64,000 nucleotides of DNA from Bryobacteraceae bacterium (GCA_026129905.1 JAHCHE010000009.1:210758-274757); one strand, 5' to 3'. Shown: positions 39,068 to 57,380, numbered from the stretch's first letter. Numbers and translations: made by a program. Notes: a model not told the origin generated them from the letters alone.

Positions 39068-39953
39068 GGATGGCAAGCGCGATGGAGTGGATCTTGGTTT
39101 CGGGCGACTCGGCGCGCGAGAGCAAAATCAGCGGCGCTTTCGCTCCGACCACGATGCCGCCCGACTCCCCTTTGGCGAAATAGAGAATCGCGCGGTAGAG
39201 AATGTTCGCGGCCTCGATATCGGGCGCGATGAAAATATCGGTGTTTTCGACAATGGGGCTGTCGATACCCTTCGATTCGGCGGCGAAACGGCTGAGCGGC
39301 GCGTCCAGCGCGATGGGCCCTTCAAGGTAGCCGCCCTTGATTTGCCCGCGCCGGCTCATGCCGACCAGCGCCGCCGCGTCCACGGTGGCCGGCATTTCCG
39401 GATTCACCAGTTCCAGCGCGCAGAGCAGCGCGACGTTCGGCCTGGCGATGCCCAGCGCGTGCGCCACTTCAATCGTGTTTCGGCACAATTCCGCCTTCTG
39501 CGCCAGCGTCGGAGCGATGTTGATCGCCGCGTCGGTCATCAGCATCAGCCGGTTGAAGCCGGGGACCTGGAAAACGATCACCTGGCTGAGCAGGCGTCCG
39601 GTCCGGAGCCCGGCTTCCTTGTCCAGCACGGCCCGCACCAGGTCCGCGGTGCCGAGTTTGCCCTTCATCAGCAGCGACGCGTTGCCGTCCCGAACCATGG
39701 CCACGGCGCGTCGGGCGGCCTCGTTGTCGTTGGTCTCCTGAAGCACCTGGTGCGCCGGGATCTCGAAACCGATCTCGTCGGCCATGGCCCAAATCTTCTT
39801 GGAATCGCCGATGAAGATACCCTCGGCGAGACCGATATCGCGAGCCTGCTTCAAAGCCGCGATGCATTCGGGACTGTGACCGGCCGCGACGGCGATGCGG
39901 ACCGGTCCCTGGGACCGGGCCGCCTGCACCATTTCGTTGAGGTTCGCGAACAT
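39036..39953 (-). CDS. Phosphate acetyl/butyryltransferase family protein
   Basis: 305 residues, the size of Ptb-type enzymes. Typical segments: LMKGKLGTADLVRAVL, TDAAINIAPTL and the C-terminal LSRAESPETKIHS. It moves an acyl group between CoA and phosphate. It is 7 nt downstream of the DRE-TIM carboxyltransferase gene and must be co-expressed. No acetate or butyrate kinase lies beside it, so the acyl chain and direction are not evident. Confidence 0.88.
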   Translation of the reverse strand: MFANLNEMVQAARSQGPVRIAVAAGHSPECIAALKQARDIGLAEGIFIGDSKKIWAMADEIGFEIPAHQVLQETNDNEAARRAVAMVRDGNASLLMKGKLGTADLVRAVLDKEAGLRTGRLLSQVIVFQVPGFNRLMLMTDAAINIAPTLAQKAELCRNTIEVAHALGIARPNVALLCALELVNPEMPATVDAAALVGMSRRGQIKGGYLEGPIALDAPLSRFAAESKGIDSPIVENTDIFIAPDIEAANILYRAILYFAKGESGGIVVGAKAPLILLSRAESPETKIHSIALAILTAAQARRSS

Positions 39954-39960
39954 TACCGTC

Positions 39961-41178
39961 TCAGCCGAGTACCTCGGCCACCACTTTGTCGAACTCGGCG
40001 TCCGTGAGCAGACCCTTCTTGTCCATCGACACCTGCTTCACGCGGTTGAGGATGTCGTTCGCCTGCTCGGGAGTGGCCGTCTTGCCGCGGCGTTCGAGAT
40101 GCTCCTCGATGTTGGCCATGCCGCTGCCCTTGCCCAGAGCGATGTCGACCGCCGGCCGGCCGGCCATCTCGGGCGCGAACGGGATGTATTCGAGCGGCTC
40201 GACTTCCTTGCAGCGGCGGTGGAACATGGTCACGATGCCGGACTCGATGCGGTAGAGCCAGTCGCCGACGATGGGCCGGTTCATCGGCACGGTAATGCCG
40301 GTCAATTCCTGCACCAGTTTGGAAAGTTCGTAGAACTTTTCCGTCTTAATTCCCGTATCCACGCCATAGAGCGCGTGCAGAGCCATCACCGTGTCTTCCA
40401 GCGGTACATTGCCCGCGCGTTCGCCGGTGCCTGTAACCGTGACGTGCGCCACGGAGGCGCCTTCGGCCAGCGCGGCGACCGTGTTGATGACGCCGATGCC
40501 GAAGTCCTCATGACAGTGGATTTCGAGCGGCTGCTTAAACCGCGCCATGTACCGCTTAACGAACATCTGAATCGCCTGCGGCGTACAGCCGCCGAACGAA
40601 TCGGCGATGGTCATGGCGTCCATGTGACCCTCGGTGGCCACCTTTTCGATCATGTCAAGCAAACGGTTGGGTTCCGACCGCGTGCTGTCGATGGTGAAGA
40701 AAACGGTGTACAGGCCCGCGTCCTTGGCCGCCAGCGTCGTCTCGATGGACGCCTTGGTGGCCCAGTCGAGCGTCTTGCCGTAGGCATTCTTAATGATATG
40801 GTCGCTCGAGGGAATTTCGGTGATGATGCCGAACACGCCGCATTCCTTGGCCTGCTTCACGTCCTGCGGCATGCAGCGCGCGAAGGAAAAGATCTCGGAA
40901 GGCAACCCCAGCGCCGCAATGTCCTTCACCGCCGCTTCGTCTTCCGCCGACACGGCCGGCATGCCCGCCTCGATGCGGTGCACGCCCGCCTCGGCGAGTT
41001 TCTTCGCGATGGCGACCTTCTCGTGCCGGCGCAGTACGATGCCCGTCTGCTGCTCGCCGTCGCGCAGCGTGACGTCATGGATGCGTATCTGTTTCGGGAA
41101 GCGAAGCGGCTCGCGCACTTCGGGCTCCCAATTCCACGGACTGGTAAACCAGCGATCCGTCTTCCACGGTTGGGTCAT
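39961..41178 (-). CDS. DRE-TIM pyruvate carboxyltransferase (isopropylmalate/homocitrate/citramalate synthase-like)
   Basis: 405 residues. HMG-CoA lyase-like TIM barrel with the DRE-type motif HDVTLRDGEQQ near residue 34, metal ligands in IHCHEDFG, and the glycine-rich GTGERAGN segment that marks synthases which condense acyl-CoA with 2-oxoacids. The C-terminal LeuA allosteric domain is absent, so it is shorter than LeuA (about 500 residues) and closer to NifV/citramalate or Re-citrate synthase-like enzymes. Paired with a phosphate acyltransferase, which suggests an acyl-CoA substrate. Divergent from the next membrane protein with only 26 bp between the two starts. Confidence 0.85.
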   Translation of the reverse strand: MTQPWKTDRWFTSPWNWEPEVREPLRFPKQIRIHDVTLRDGEQQTGIVLRRHEKVAIAKKLAEAGVHRIEAGMPAVSAEDEAAVKDIAALGLPSEIFSFARCMPQDVKQAKECGVFGIITEIPSSDHIIKNAYGKTLDWATKASIETTLAAKDAGLYTVFFTIDSTRSEPNRLLDMIEKVATEGHMDAMTIADSFGGCTPQAIQMFVKRYMARFKQPLEIHCHEDFGIGVINTVAALAEGASVAHVTVTGTGERAGNVPLEDTVMALHALYGVDTGIKTEKFYELSKLVQELTGITVPMNRPIVGDWLYRIESGIVTMFHRRCKEVEPLEYIPFAPEMAGRPAVDIALGKGSGMANIEEHLERRGKTATPEQANDILNRVKQVSMDKKGLLTDAEFDKVVAEVLG

Positions 41179-41204
41179 TCGAAGCCTCCTCTACTCGATG
41201 GAAA

Positions 41205-43064
41205 ATGAACGAAGTATCAGACAAAGGTGTCATTATATCAAGCGTGCCTGCGAACGGACTCCTGCGCTCGGCGGCGGCTCGGCGCGCCCTCTGGTTCATC
41301 GCCGGGCTGCACGGCGTCCTGCTGCTGGCGATGCTGCCGGACTATTTCGCCGACAACGACCTGGGCTTCCACGTATCGCTCGGGCGGCAGTACGGCGAGC
41401 GGGGCGCGTACTTCTGGGACCACCTCAACTGGGCGCCGACGGGCAGGCCGAACTTGCAAGGACCGGCGCTGCACGCAGCCATCGGCGTGCTCGGCCGCGT
41501 GCTCGGCGGCGCGGGGGACAGTTATGTCCTGGCCTTCTCGATTCTGGCCGTGCTCCAGTGGGCGGCCGCGATGTTCACCGCGATTTGGTTCGCCCGGCGC
41601 CTCAGCGGCGACTGGGCCGCCCTATTCGCGGCCGCCCTGCTCGCCGGGAGCGTCTACGCGGCGGGTCCTTTCTTTGTCGGCGTGCCGTCCGGCTGGATCT
41701 TCATACTGACGCCCTGGGCCGTCCACTTCTTTTTGAACGAGCGCTATGTTCCGGCGGGCTGCACGACGGCGGCGGTGATGTACGTGCACCTGGGCGGAGC
41801 GCCCGCGGCCGCCTTCGGCGTGTTCCTGGCGGCGGTGTTCACGCGGCGGTGGCGCGGACTGCTGATCGCTGGCGCCGTGGCCGCTGCTCTGACGTCGCCG
41901 TACCTGGTTCACTTCGCCCGGCATCTGGACTGGTACACCGGCCATCGCGGCCACGTTGCGGGGTCGATTGCGGTACTCATCTACCTGCTGGCGGGTCCCG
42001 GGATTCTATGGATGCTGCGCCGGCCGCGCGAGAACCTGTTCCCGCTCGTGTGGGCGGCCGCGCCGCTGGCGTGGCTCTTCCAGGACAGTCTCCGGTTCTT
42101 CTTGCAGTCGACCATCGCCGCGGCGGTGATCGCCGGAGTATTTGTCGCCGCTCAGCTTGAGCGCTTCGCCAACCGCCGGCTGCGGGCAGCGCTGGCGGGC
42201 GGCCTGGTGGCGCTCGCGACGATTTACCCGCTGTCGATTCCGACGCTTCCGCTGGAAGCCGCGTGGGCCGCGGGCCATCGCTTTCCGCGCGAACTCGATT
42301 GGAACGAGGCCCGGGCGTTGGCGGAGATCGTACGGCGCGACCATCTCTCCGAGCGCATCGTGTTCTCCTACTACGACTCGTTGAGCGGCGCGATGGCCGT
42401 GTACGAGCCCCGCCTGCGGCAGCAGTTCGGCCACTGGGGCGAGGTTCGGCCGAAAGTGGATCCGGCCAGGGAGATCTCCGCCGGGGCCAAGCTCTACGTG
42501 CTGCCGCTGCCTCCGGACGATCCGACATTGAACCGATTCGCCGATGCGGGATGGATACGGGTGCATGGCGGGAGCGCACTCACCTCCATTGCGACGCTGC
42601 CCGCGCCGGCCCCACTGGAGGCGGTCGCCGCGCCGCTGGCGGAAGTCATCTCGGAGGAAGCCGCCTGGCTTCACGACCACGCGTTCAACAACCGGTTCCC
42701 GCCGCTGGGCGAGGTCTTTTCGCCCGCCGCCATCGCCCGCTATCGCGAGCGCCGCGCGGTTCAGCGGACGCATGCCGGGCGGATTCAATCCGCGGTCCTG
42801 ATTTACGCGCACGCCCTGGAGCCGAGCCGGCCGGATATCGCGCTGGGCGTGAGGGGATCGGTGCGCGGCTGGGGCTCCGTCGCGAATTTCATCGGGGACG
42901 AGACGGCGATGGACTACCTGAGCGAGGAGCGCTTCGAGCGCTTTCGGCGGAACCTGGCCGAATTCAGCGAGGCCGTGCTCGCGCTACGGACCGAGACGCT
43001 GCCGACAGAACGCCTGGACAAGGTCTCCCGTAAGCTATTCGACGATTTCTTCGAGCAGGACTGA
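41205..43064 (+). CDS. Polytopic membrane protein, unknown (glycosyltransferase-like architecture)
   Basis: 619 residues. About nine to ten transmembrane helices between 28 and 350, then a soluble C-terminal half of about 260 residues. The first loop contains YFADNDLGFHVSLGRQYGE, an acidic, aromatic loop reminiscent of GT-C enzymes, but no family signature is clear. The layout of helices plus a soluble tail resembles the other membrane protein at 37187-39067, though sequence similarity is not obvious. Confidence 0.7.
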   Translation: MNEVSDKGVIISSVPANGLLRSAAARRALWFIAGLHGVLLLAMLPDYFADNDLGFHVSLGRQYGERGAYFWDHLNWAPTGRPNLQGPALHAAIGVLGRVLGGAGDSYVLAFSILAVLQWAAAMFTAIWFARRLSGDWAALFAAALLAGSVYAAGPFFVGVPSGWIFILTPWAVHFFLNERYVPAGCTTAAVMYVHLGGAPAAAFGVFLAAVFTRRWRGLLIAGAVAAALTSPYLVHFARHLDWYTGHRGHVAGSIAVLIYLLAGPGILWMLRRPRENLFPLVWAAAPLAWLFQDSLRFFLQSTIAAAVIAGVFVAAQLERFANRRLRAALAGGLVALATIYPLSIPTLPLEAAWAAGHRFPRELDWNEARALAEIVRRDHLSERIVFSYYDSLSGAMAVYEPRLRQQFGHWGEVRPKVDPAREISAGAKLYVLPLPPDDPTLNRFADAGWIRVHGGSALTSIATLPAPAPLEAVAAPLAEVISEEAAWLHDHAFNNRFPPLGEVFSPAAIARYRERRAVQRTHAGRIQSAVLIYAHALEPSRPDIALGVRGSVRGWGSVANFIGDETAMDYLSEERFERFRRNLAEFSEAVLALRTETLPTERLDKVSRKLFDDFFEQD

Positions 43065-43111
43065 GGAGCGCCGAAAGCGTCGCCGGCGGGTTACACTGCA
43101 AAGATACGCGA

Positions 43112-44029
43112 ATGCGGGGATGCTCGAAGGTTGTCCTTTTGCCGATTCCGCTGCTGCTGTGGAGCCAGATTCCGCCTCCACCCGGCCGGCTGGTGGATAT
43201 CGGCGGCCGGGCGTTGCACATTCACTGCGTGGGCGAGGGTTCGCCGGCCGTGATCCTCGAAGCCGGATTTCCGGGAAGTTCGCTCGATTGGAGCCTGATC
43301 CAGCCGCGAGTGGCGACGTTCACTCGCGTGTGCAGCTACGACCGGGCTGGCTTCGGCTGGAGCGACCTGGGCGCGGCCCCGCGGTCGGCTGCGGTCATCG
43401 CGAACGATCTGCGTCAACTGCTGGCCAAGGCGGACGTCCCGGCGCCCTACGTCCTGGTTGGCCATTCCATGGGCGGACTGTATGTTCGAGCATTCGCGCG
43501 AAGACACCCGCGGGATGTCGTGGGGATGGCGCTGATCGACGCGACGCACGAGGATCAGTGGGAGTTCGAACCGCTTCGTTTCTGGGAACCGGACGGAGCG
43601 AGGGCCATCCGGCTCGCTCCGCCGGAAGTCGAGCGCCCGCCCCAAGTGATGGCGATCCTGAAGCACATGTGGGCTGCCGAAAAATGGAAGACCGGCGAGC
43701 GGATGGAACGGGAATCCATCGGGGCCACCGTCGCCGAAGCGCAGGAGGCGCCGAAGCGGCTGCCGGCTATACCCCTCGCCGTCGTCTCCGCGGGAACGCC
43801 GGCGGAGTGGGGCGAGAACGTCGAAGCCGGAGCGCTGAAGGCGCAGCAGTTGCAGCGGGAACTGGCGGCGCTTTCGCCTCTCGGCAAGTGGATTCCTGTC
43901 GCCGGAGCGAACCACTACGTGCATCTATCGCAGCCGGAGGCGGTAGTGGAAGCCATCCGGCAGGTGACGCAAGCCGGCCGCCGGATGCGGTCAGCCCGCA
44001 GGGAGTCGGCGGAGTCGCCGGGCTGTTAA
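43112..44029 (+). CDS. Alpha/beta hydrolase
   Basis: 305 residues. A short hydrophobic start (KVVLLPIPLLLW) suggests export or anchoring. Nucleophile elbow VGHSMGG with Ser119; the oxyanion-side HCVGEGSPAVILEAG and the terminal catalytic His in GANHYVHLS complete the fold. An acidic residue in GMALIDATHED or nearby may finish the triad. Substrate not predictable. The stop overlaps the convergent zinc-ribbon gene by 4 bp. Confidence 0.88.
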   Translation: MRGCSKVVLLPIPLLLWSQIPPPPGRLVDIGGRALHIHCVGEGSPAVILEAGFPGSSLDWSLIQPRVATFTRVCSYDRAGFGWSDLGAAPRSAAVIANDLRQLLAKADVPAPYVLVGHSMGGLYVRAFARRHPRDVVGMALIDATHEDQWEFEPLRFWEPDGARAIRLAPPEVERPPQVMAILKHMWAAEKWKTGERMERESIGATVAEAQEAPKRLPAIPLAVVSAGTPAEWGENVEAGALKAQQLQRELAALSPLGKWIPVAGANHYVHLSQPEAVVEAIRQVTQAGRRMRSARRESAESPGC

Positions 44030-44334
44030 CGAAACAATGAGCTGAAGCGGCTGAGGAAACCGCCTTCCTTTTGCGTCACTGCCTCCAACTCGCCCTTGTC
44101 CACCCAGACGCCTTCGCAGCCAAAGCACTTATCGAGCTTCACGCCTCCGTATTCAATCTCTTCAAGCTGCATCCCGCACTTCGGGCACCGCATGTAGTGA
44201 AGCTGCTTCTGGCGCTCGCGGTCCTCTTCGAGCATCTTGGCCTGGCGTTCCTCGGCAAGCTTTTTCTTGAGTTGCGCTTCGTTGCGCGCGAAGTACTCCT
44301 CCTCTGATGAGCTCGGTTTCTGCGACATAGGCAT
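44026..44334 (-). CDS. zf-TFIIB (zinc ribbon) domain protein
   Basis: About 102 residues from the ATG at 44334; another ATG is two codons later, and upstream TTG starts add 13 residues without homologous look. The N-terminal half is a charged helical stretch (KKKLAEERQAKMLEEDRERQK); the C-terminal half is a zinc ribbon, CPKC then CFGCEGVWVDKGELE, the zf-TFIIB pattern of small bacterial proteins of unknown role. It ends in an aromatic/Arg tail (FLSRFSSLFR). Confidence 0.85.
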   Translation of the reverse strand: MPMSQKPSSSEEEYFARNEAQLKKKLAEERQAKMLEEDRERQKQLHYMRCPKCGMQLEEIEYGGVKLDKCFGCEGVWVDKGELEAVTQKEGGFLSRFSSLFR

Positions 44335-44382
44335 ATTGTCGCTCAAGCGGGGAAGGGAAGTGAGGCGCGGCAAGCTTCGCCG

Positions 44383-46404
44383 CTACCTTCTTTTCGAGAG
44401 CGCCTCGATGGCCGCGGCGTTGTTGGCCCGCTCGGCGCGCGCCAACGCGGTCCGGCCACGGCGATCGGTGAGGTCGGGCTTCGCGTCATGGGCCAACAGC
44501 AGAGAGACGTACTCGTCGTTCCGCTTGATGTGGGCGTTACCCTCGGCGGCGATCATCAGCGGCGTGGTTCCGTTGCCGTCGGCCTCGTTCGGATTGGCTC
44601 CCCGGCCGAGGAGCAATTCCACCGCACCACGTTTACCGAACCTGACCGCCTGCACCAGGGGCGTCGAACCGTCAGACGCCTTCAGGTTCGGATTCGCCTT
44701 CTTGTCCAGCAGCAGCCGGATCGCTTCGTCCCTGCCGGCGGCGGCGGCTCGATACAACGCGCCGCGGCCTCGGGAATCCTGGAGGTCCACCTTGGCGCCC
44801 GCGGCGAGCAGGGATGCGACCGCCGGCGCATTGTTTTGGAGCTGCCCGGTCCCTTCGGCCGCGATCATGAGCGGCGTGGTCCCCGAGGCGTCGGCCAGGT
44901 CCACGTGGGCGCCGCGTTCCAGCAGCAACTCCGCCGCCGGCATTCGCCCGAACATCACCGCCACCGACAGCGGCGTCGAACCGTCGTTGGCCTGCGCGTT
45001 CGGTTTGGCGCCCTTTTCCAGGAGCAGGCGGATCGCATCCGCTTTCCCACTTGCGGCGGCGCGAAGGAGGGCCGTGCGGCCGCGCCGGTCCTGAGCTTCG
45101 AGCGCGGGATTCTTCGCCAGGACGGCTTCCACCAGGGGTGCGTTGTTGGGCATGGCCCCAGGTCCTTCCGCCGCCCGCATCAGGGGCGTCTCGCCGCTCT
45201 GCGCATTGGCAAGATCCACATGGGCGCCGCTGTCCAGGAGCAGTTTCGCCGCGCCCAGCTTGCCCATCACGACCGCCATCAGCAACGGCGTATTGCCGTC
45301 GTCGGCGCGGTGGTTTGGATTCGCCTTGCGCGCCAGCAGGAGGCGAATGGCCTCGTCCCTGCCTCCGATAGCGGCGCGATAGAGCGCTGTCCGGCCCCTT
45401 TTGTCCCGGGCGTCGACCTGCGCGTTATGGTCGAGCAGCAGTTTCACCGCCTCCGTATCGATAACGAGACGGCCCGTTCCTTCCGCAGCCCGCATGAGCG
45501 CCGTGGTCCCATCGGCTTTCGCCGCGTTCACATCGACGCGCTTTGCAAGCAGGTTTCTGGCATCGTCCAGGCGGGCTTGCTCGATAGCTCTCACCAGCGG
45601 CAGCTCCGCCGGGGCGTTCACCCCCGCGTCGGGCGTTTTACGAATGAACCAGTAACCTCCGGCAGCCAGGGCCAACGCCAGGACGGCCGCGACGGCGGCA
45701 AGCGGCGCCACGCTCCGTTTTGGCGCGACGGGTTCCGGCGAGGGAGCGGGCGCGGCGCGGCTGCTCGCAACGGGAGCGGCCTCGGCGGGCGAAGCTTCGG
45801 CAGGCGGAGGCGGCGCGATCTCGAACGTCGGAACGGACGGCTCGCTTGCGGCCTCGGAACCGGAGGCCAGCTCGTAGACCGTGTACTCCCGGACGTGCTT
45901 GTCCTGGCGCACCCCGACGCACCGGAACAGCCGGCTGTAGTCGTCCGAGAGGCGGCTCATCACGTCGAAATACGACCGGGAAACCAGCACCTGGTTGGGC
46001 TCGGCGAAACTCATGATGCGCTGCGCGACGTTAATGCCGTCGCCGAGCGCGTTCAGGTTTCCGTTGATGTCCCGCACCAGCTTCACGGGTCCGAGATGGA
46101 TGCCGAGCCGAACCTGGGCCGCGGGGCTATCCTCGGCCGCGCGCATGACGAACGCGGATCGCATCGCGAGACCGCTCACCAGCGCCACTTCCGGATCGCC
46201 CAGGAAGCAGATCGCGGCGCCGTCGCCGGTGTCGAGCACCACGCGGTCGTCGCCAGGAACCGGCTTGAGGGCCTCGGCCAGCACACCGTTGAAGAAGCTC
46301 TTCCACTTCACCTGCTGCTCGGTCGACTGGGAAGAGTACTTCACGATGTCGGCGAACAGCGTGCTGCAGAGCCACGTGCGGTCCAGATTGCGCCCCTCGC
46401 TCAT
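44383..46404 (-). CDS. Class III nucleotide cyclase-like domain fused to ankyrin repeats
   Basis: 673 residues. A cyclase homology domain (about 10-180) with FADIVKYSS (Asp19) and TGDG (Asp61) as the two metal Asp residues, and GDGINVAQR with Asn125 and Arg129 as transition-state residues. The Lys that normally precedes the second Asp and reads the purine is not present (VVLDTGD). Then a Pro/Ala linker, one transmembrane helix (232-254) and about eleven ankyrin repeats (267-673). The topology puts the cyclase domain in the cytosol and the ankyrin part outside. Activity is uncertain because of the missing Lys. Confidence 0.88.
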   Translation of the reverse strand: MSEGRNLDRTWLCSTLFADIVKYSSQSTEQQVKWKSFFNGVLAEALKPVPGDDRVVLDTGDGAAICFLGDPEVALVSGLAMRSAFVMRAAEDSPAAQVRLGIHLGPVKLVRDINGNLNALGDGINVAQRIMSFAEPNQVLVSRSYFDVMSRLSDDYSRLFRCVGVRQDKHVREYTVYELASGSEAASEPSVPTFEIAPPPPAEASPAEAAPVASSRAAPAPSPEPVAPKRSVAPLAAVAAVLALALAAGGYWFIRKTPDAGVNAPAELPLVRAIEQARLDDARNLLAKRVDVNAAKADGTTALMRAAEGTGRLVIDTEAVKLLLDHNAQVDARDKRGRTALYRAAIGGRDEAIRLLLARKANPNHRADDGNTPLLMAVVMGKLGAAKLLLDSGAHVDLANAQSGETPLMRAAEGPGAMPNNAPLVEAVLAKNPALEAQDRRGRTALLRAAASGKADAIRLLLEKGAKPNAQANDGSTPLSVAVMFGRMPAAELLLERGAHVDLADASGTTPLMIAAEGTGQLQNNAPAVASLLAAGAKVDLQDSRGRGALYRAAAAGRDEAIRLLLDKKANPNLKASDGSTPLVQAVRFGKRGAVELLLGRGANPNEADGNGTTPLMIAAEGNAHIKRNDEYVSLLLAHDAKPDLTDRRGRTALARAERANNAAAIEALSKRR

Positions 46405-46514
46405 CCGTTACTGCCGATTTTAGCTTGCGCCGGACGGTGAAGGGAAGGCTAACCCGGGTGATTCTCGGCAATCAGGAGTGGCGATGCCCTGAGGTGGAGC
46501 GAGCATCCATGCTT

Positions 46515-46574
46515 GCAAGCCGGCTTTCATGCCGGCTTGTCCGCAACGTGCCGGAAGCCGGTTGGAAAACCGGC
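46515..46574 (-). repeat. Twin palindromes (REP-like) after rpoC
   Basis: Two perfect hairpins sharing the core AGCCGG: CAAGCCGGC/GCCGGCTTG (46515-46538, 6-nt loop) and AGCCGGTT/AACCGGCT (46555-46574, 4-nt loop). They sit 94-153 nt beyond the rpoC stop and may end or stabilise the long rpoBC transcript; no T tract follows. They look like repetitive extragenic palindromes. Confidence 0.6.
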
Positions 46575-46667
46575 TCGCAAACCTTGAGGTTCGCCCCGCC
46601 GCTGAGACCCACAACGCCCGCGAAATGTACAAACTCCAGGGGGCCGGCTACCAGCCCCCTTCCGCGG

Positions 46668-50891
<4,224 letters not shown>

Positions 50892-50991
50892 GGGGCCTCC
50901 TTCTGAAAGCGGTCGGCGATCGGCGGTCAGCCGTCAGCCAACGACGAATCCGATAGCTGAAAGCTAATCGCTGAATGCTGAAAGCTTTCCG

Positions 50992-55287
<4,296 letters not shown>

Positions 55288-55648
55288 TCTCCACTCCTAA
55301 GCGCAGCGCGACGGACGGGGGCGCCGCGCCGCTCGCTAGCCGGCAAGTCCATGCCCGTTGACAGTTCGGCTCGGACGGCCTCGATGGCCGGTCGCGTTCT
55401 GGACCTTGATCGGGAACAGTGAGGATAGCTCCGCGCTCCCATGCGCGGAGTCCGAGCGTTCGAGCCACACAACACGCGCGGGCGCACCCTGAGATGTGAC
55501 GTTGGATGTGAAACTCAAAGGCTCGACTACCGGTTTCAATTCCGGTCGGATTCTTTATTAGTCTAGCAACACGGCGGCCGCAGCGTCAAATGGGCAAACG
55601 GGGGCCTGAAGCTGCCGCCGCCGTAAAGACGAGTTGTTCGCCGGCGGC
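55288..55648. other. rplL-rpoB intergenic region
   Basis: 361 bp with no convincing gene. In rplJL-rpoBC operons this gap often holds an attenuator or RNase processing site. It contains the hairpin at 55429-55450 and an imperfect GC-rich stem (GCCGCCG/CGGCGGC) directly after rplL. Confidence 0.55.
55429..55450 (-). terminator. Possible attenuator hairpin upstream of rpoB
   Basis: Perfect 8-bp stem CTCCGCGC/GCGCGGAG with a 6-nt loop, about 140 nt before the rpoB start. Placement suits a partial terminator between ribosomal and polymerase genes; no T tract. Confidence 0.4.
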
Positions 55649-56026
55649 CTACTTCACGTCGATGGTGGCGCCGGCGGCTTCGAACTTCTTCTTGATCTCC
55701 TCGGCCTCGGCCTTGTTGACGCCCTCCTTGATGGGCTTGGGCGCGCCGTCGACGAGGTCCTTGGCCTCCTTGAGGCCGAGGTTGGTCACCTCGCGAACGA
55801 CTTTAATGACATTGATCTTCTTGTCGCCGACCGAGGTGAGAATGACGTCAAACTCCGTCTTTTCTTCAGCCTCTGGGGCCGCCGCGGCGGCAGCCGGCGC
55901 GGCGACGGCGACCGATGCGGCAGCCGCGGATACGCCGAGTCGCTGCTCGAGGACCTTCACGAGCTCAGCCGCTTCGAGCAGCGTCAGGCCCTGGATTTGT
56001 TCTGCAATCGCGTTGATGTCCGCCAT
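55649..56026 (-). CDS. rplL: Ribosomal protein bL12 (L7/L12)
   Basis: 125 residues. N-terminal dimerisation helix region, an Ala-rich hinge (about 34-52), then the C-terminal domain with EKTEFDVIL and the conserved [10 protein letters not shown] factor-binding helix. It follows rplJ by 62 bp. Forms the ribosomal stalk that recruits translation GTPases. Confidence 0.98.
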   Translation of the reverse strand: MADINAIAEQIQGLTLLEAAELVKVLEQRLGVSAAAASVAVAAPAAAAAAPEAEEKTEFDVILTSVGDKKINVIKVVREVTNLGLKEAKDLVDGAPKPIKEGVNKAEAEEIKKKFEAAGATIDVK

Positions 56027-56088
56027 TCCTTTGGTTACTCCTGAAATCGTTGAAAACGTGACCGGGGCGGGGCGCTGGTCAGCCCGCG

Positions 56089-56616
56089 CTACCCCGAAAA
56101 CTTGTTGTCCTTCACCGCCTGGTCGATGACGACGGCGAGATTCCGGCCGGCGCCGCCGATGGCGCGAGCCATGCGGGTGGCCGGCGCCTGGATCAGGAAC
56201 AGGATCTTGCCGAATAGTTCCTCCCGCGAGGGCATGGACGCCAGGGCGACAATGGCGCCGGCATCCACCACGCGTCCTTCCACGACGCCCGCCTTGAACG
56301 TGAAGGTGGGATGGTCCTTGGCGTACGCGGTCAGCGCTTTGGCCAGAGCGATGGGATCGCCCTTGGTGTAGGCCATCGAAGTCATTCCGGCGAGGCCGGA
56401 CAGCGCGTCCTGCGAGGAAGTTCCCTTCGCCGCGTTTTCCGCCAAGGTGTTCTTGATCACCTTGTAGAGGCCGCCGGCGTCGCGCACGGCTTTGCGCAAC
56501 TGGTAGTCGTGATCGACTTTTAGCTGGCTGAAACCGGTGATGAAGACGTTGTTGGTGGTTTCAAACACCTTGTGGAGCGCGTCGACGTCCTTCTTTTTGT
56601 CTTCCTTCTTCTTCAT
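56089..56616 (-). CDS. rplJ: Ribosomal protein uL10
   Basis: 175 residues of normal L10 length with the [20 protein letters not shown] rRNA-binding region and a C-terminal helix that anchors L7/L12 dimers. It begins with an unusually Lys-rich stretch ([10 protein letters not shown]). Cotranscribed with rplL. Confidence 0.97.
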   Translation of the reverse strand: MKKKEDKKKDVDALHKVFETTNNVFITGFSQLKVDHDYQLRKAVRDAGGLYKVIKNTLAENAAKGTSSQDALSGLAGMTSMAYTKGDPIALAKALTAYAKDHPTFTFKAGVVEGRVVDAGAIVALASMPSREELFGKILFLIQAPATRMARAIGGAGRNLAVVIDQAVKDNKFSG

Positions 56617-56672
56617 GATTCACCCCGTGCGCGGACCGGCGAACGGGCGCCGTTAAGCCGCGCGGCGTTTCG

Positions 56673-57380
56673 TCACGCCACTCTCAGGTTCATGTTCGTT
56701 ACGTCGAGAGGCACGCCCGGACCCATCGTCGAGCAGACGGTGGCGCTGCGGACATACTTCCCTTTGGCCGAGGCCGGCTTTGCCCGGACCACCGCCTGGA
56801 CCAGCGTCTGCGCGTTTTCGAGCAGTTTCGCCGTGGCGAAGCTGGACTTGCCGACAGGAGCGTGGATGACCCCGGTCTTGTCCACGCGGAACTCGACCTT
56901 TCCGGCCTTGATTTCGTTCACGGCCCGCGTGATATCCATGGTGACGGTGCCGGTTTTCGGGTTGGGCATCAAGCCGCGGGGACCGAGGATCTTGCCCAGG
57001 CGGCCGACCGAGCGCATCATGTCGGGGGATGCGATGACGGCGTCGAAATCGAGCCAGTTCTCCTTCTGGATCTTGTTCACCATGTCTTCGCCGCCGACGA
57101 GGTCGGCCCCGGCGGCTTCGGCTTCGGTGATCTTGTCGCCGGAAGTGATGACGAGCACGCGCATGGCCTTGCCGAGTCCGTTGGGCAAGACCACGGTTCC
57201 GCGGACCATCTGGTCGGCATGCTTGGGGTTAACGCCGAGGCGCATGTGGACTTCCACGGTCTCGTCGAACCGTGCGAACTTGATCTTCTGCACGAGAGGA
57301 ATCGCTTCCTCCATGCCGTAGAGGCGGTTTTCCACCTGCGCGGCGGCAGCCTTATATTTCTTTCCGCTTTTGCTAGCCAT
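56673..57380 (-). CDS. rplA: Ribosomal protein uL1
   Basis: 235 residues, complete. Shows [20 protein letters not shown], the GxV segment GTVVLPNG and the [14 protein letters not shown] motif of L1. Forms the mobile L1 stalk and can repress its own operon by binding mRNA. Lies between rplK and rplJ as usual. Confidence 0.98.
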   Translation of the reverse strand: MASKSGKKYKAAAAQVENRLYGMEEAIPLVQKIKFARFDETVEVHMRLGVNPKHADQMVRGTVVLPNGLGKAMRVLVITSGDKITEAEAAGADLVGGEDMVNKIQKENWLDFDAVIASPDMMRSVGRLGKILGPRGLMPNPKTGTVTMDITRAVNEIKAGKVEFRVDKTGVIHAPVGKSSFATAKLLENAQTLVQAVVRAKPASAKGKYVRSATVCSTMGPGVPLDVTNMNLRVA

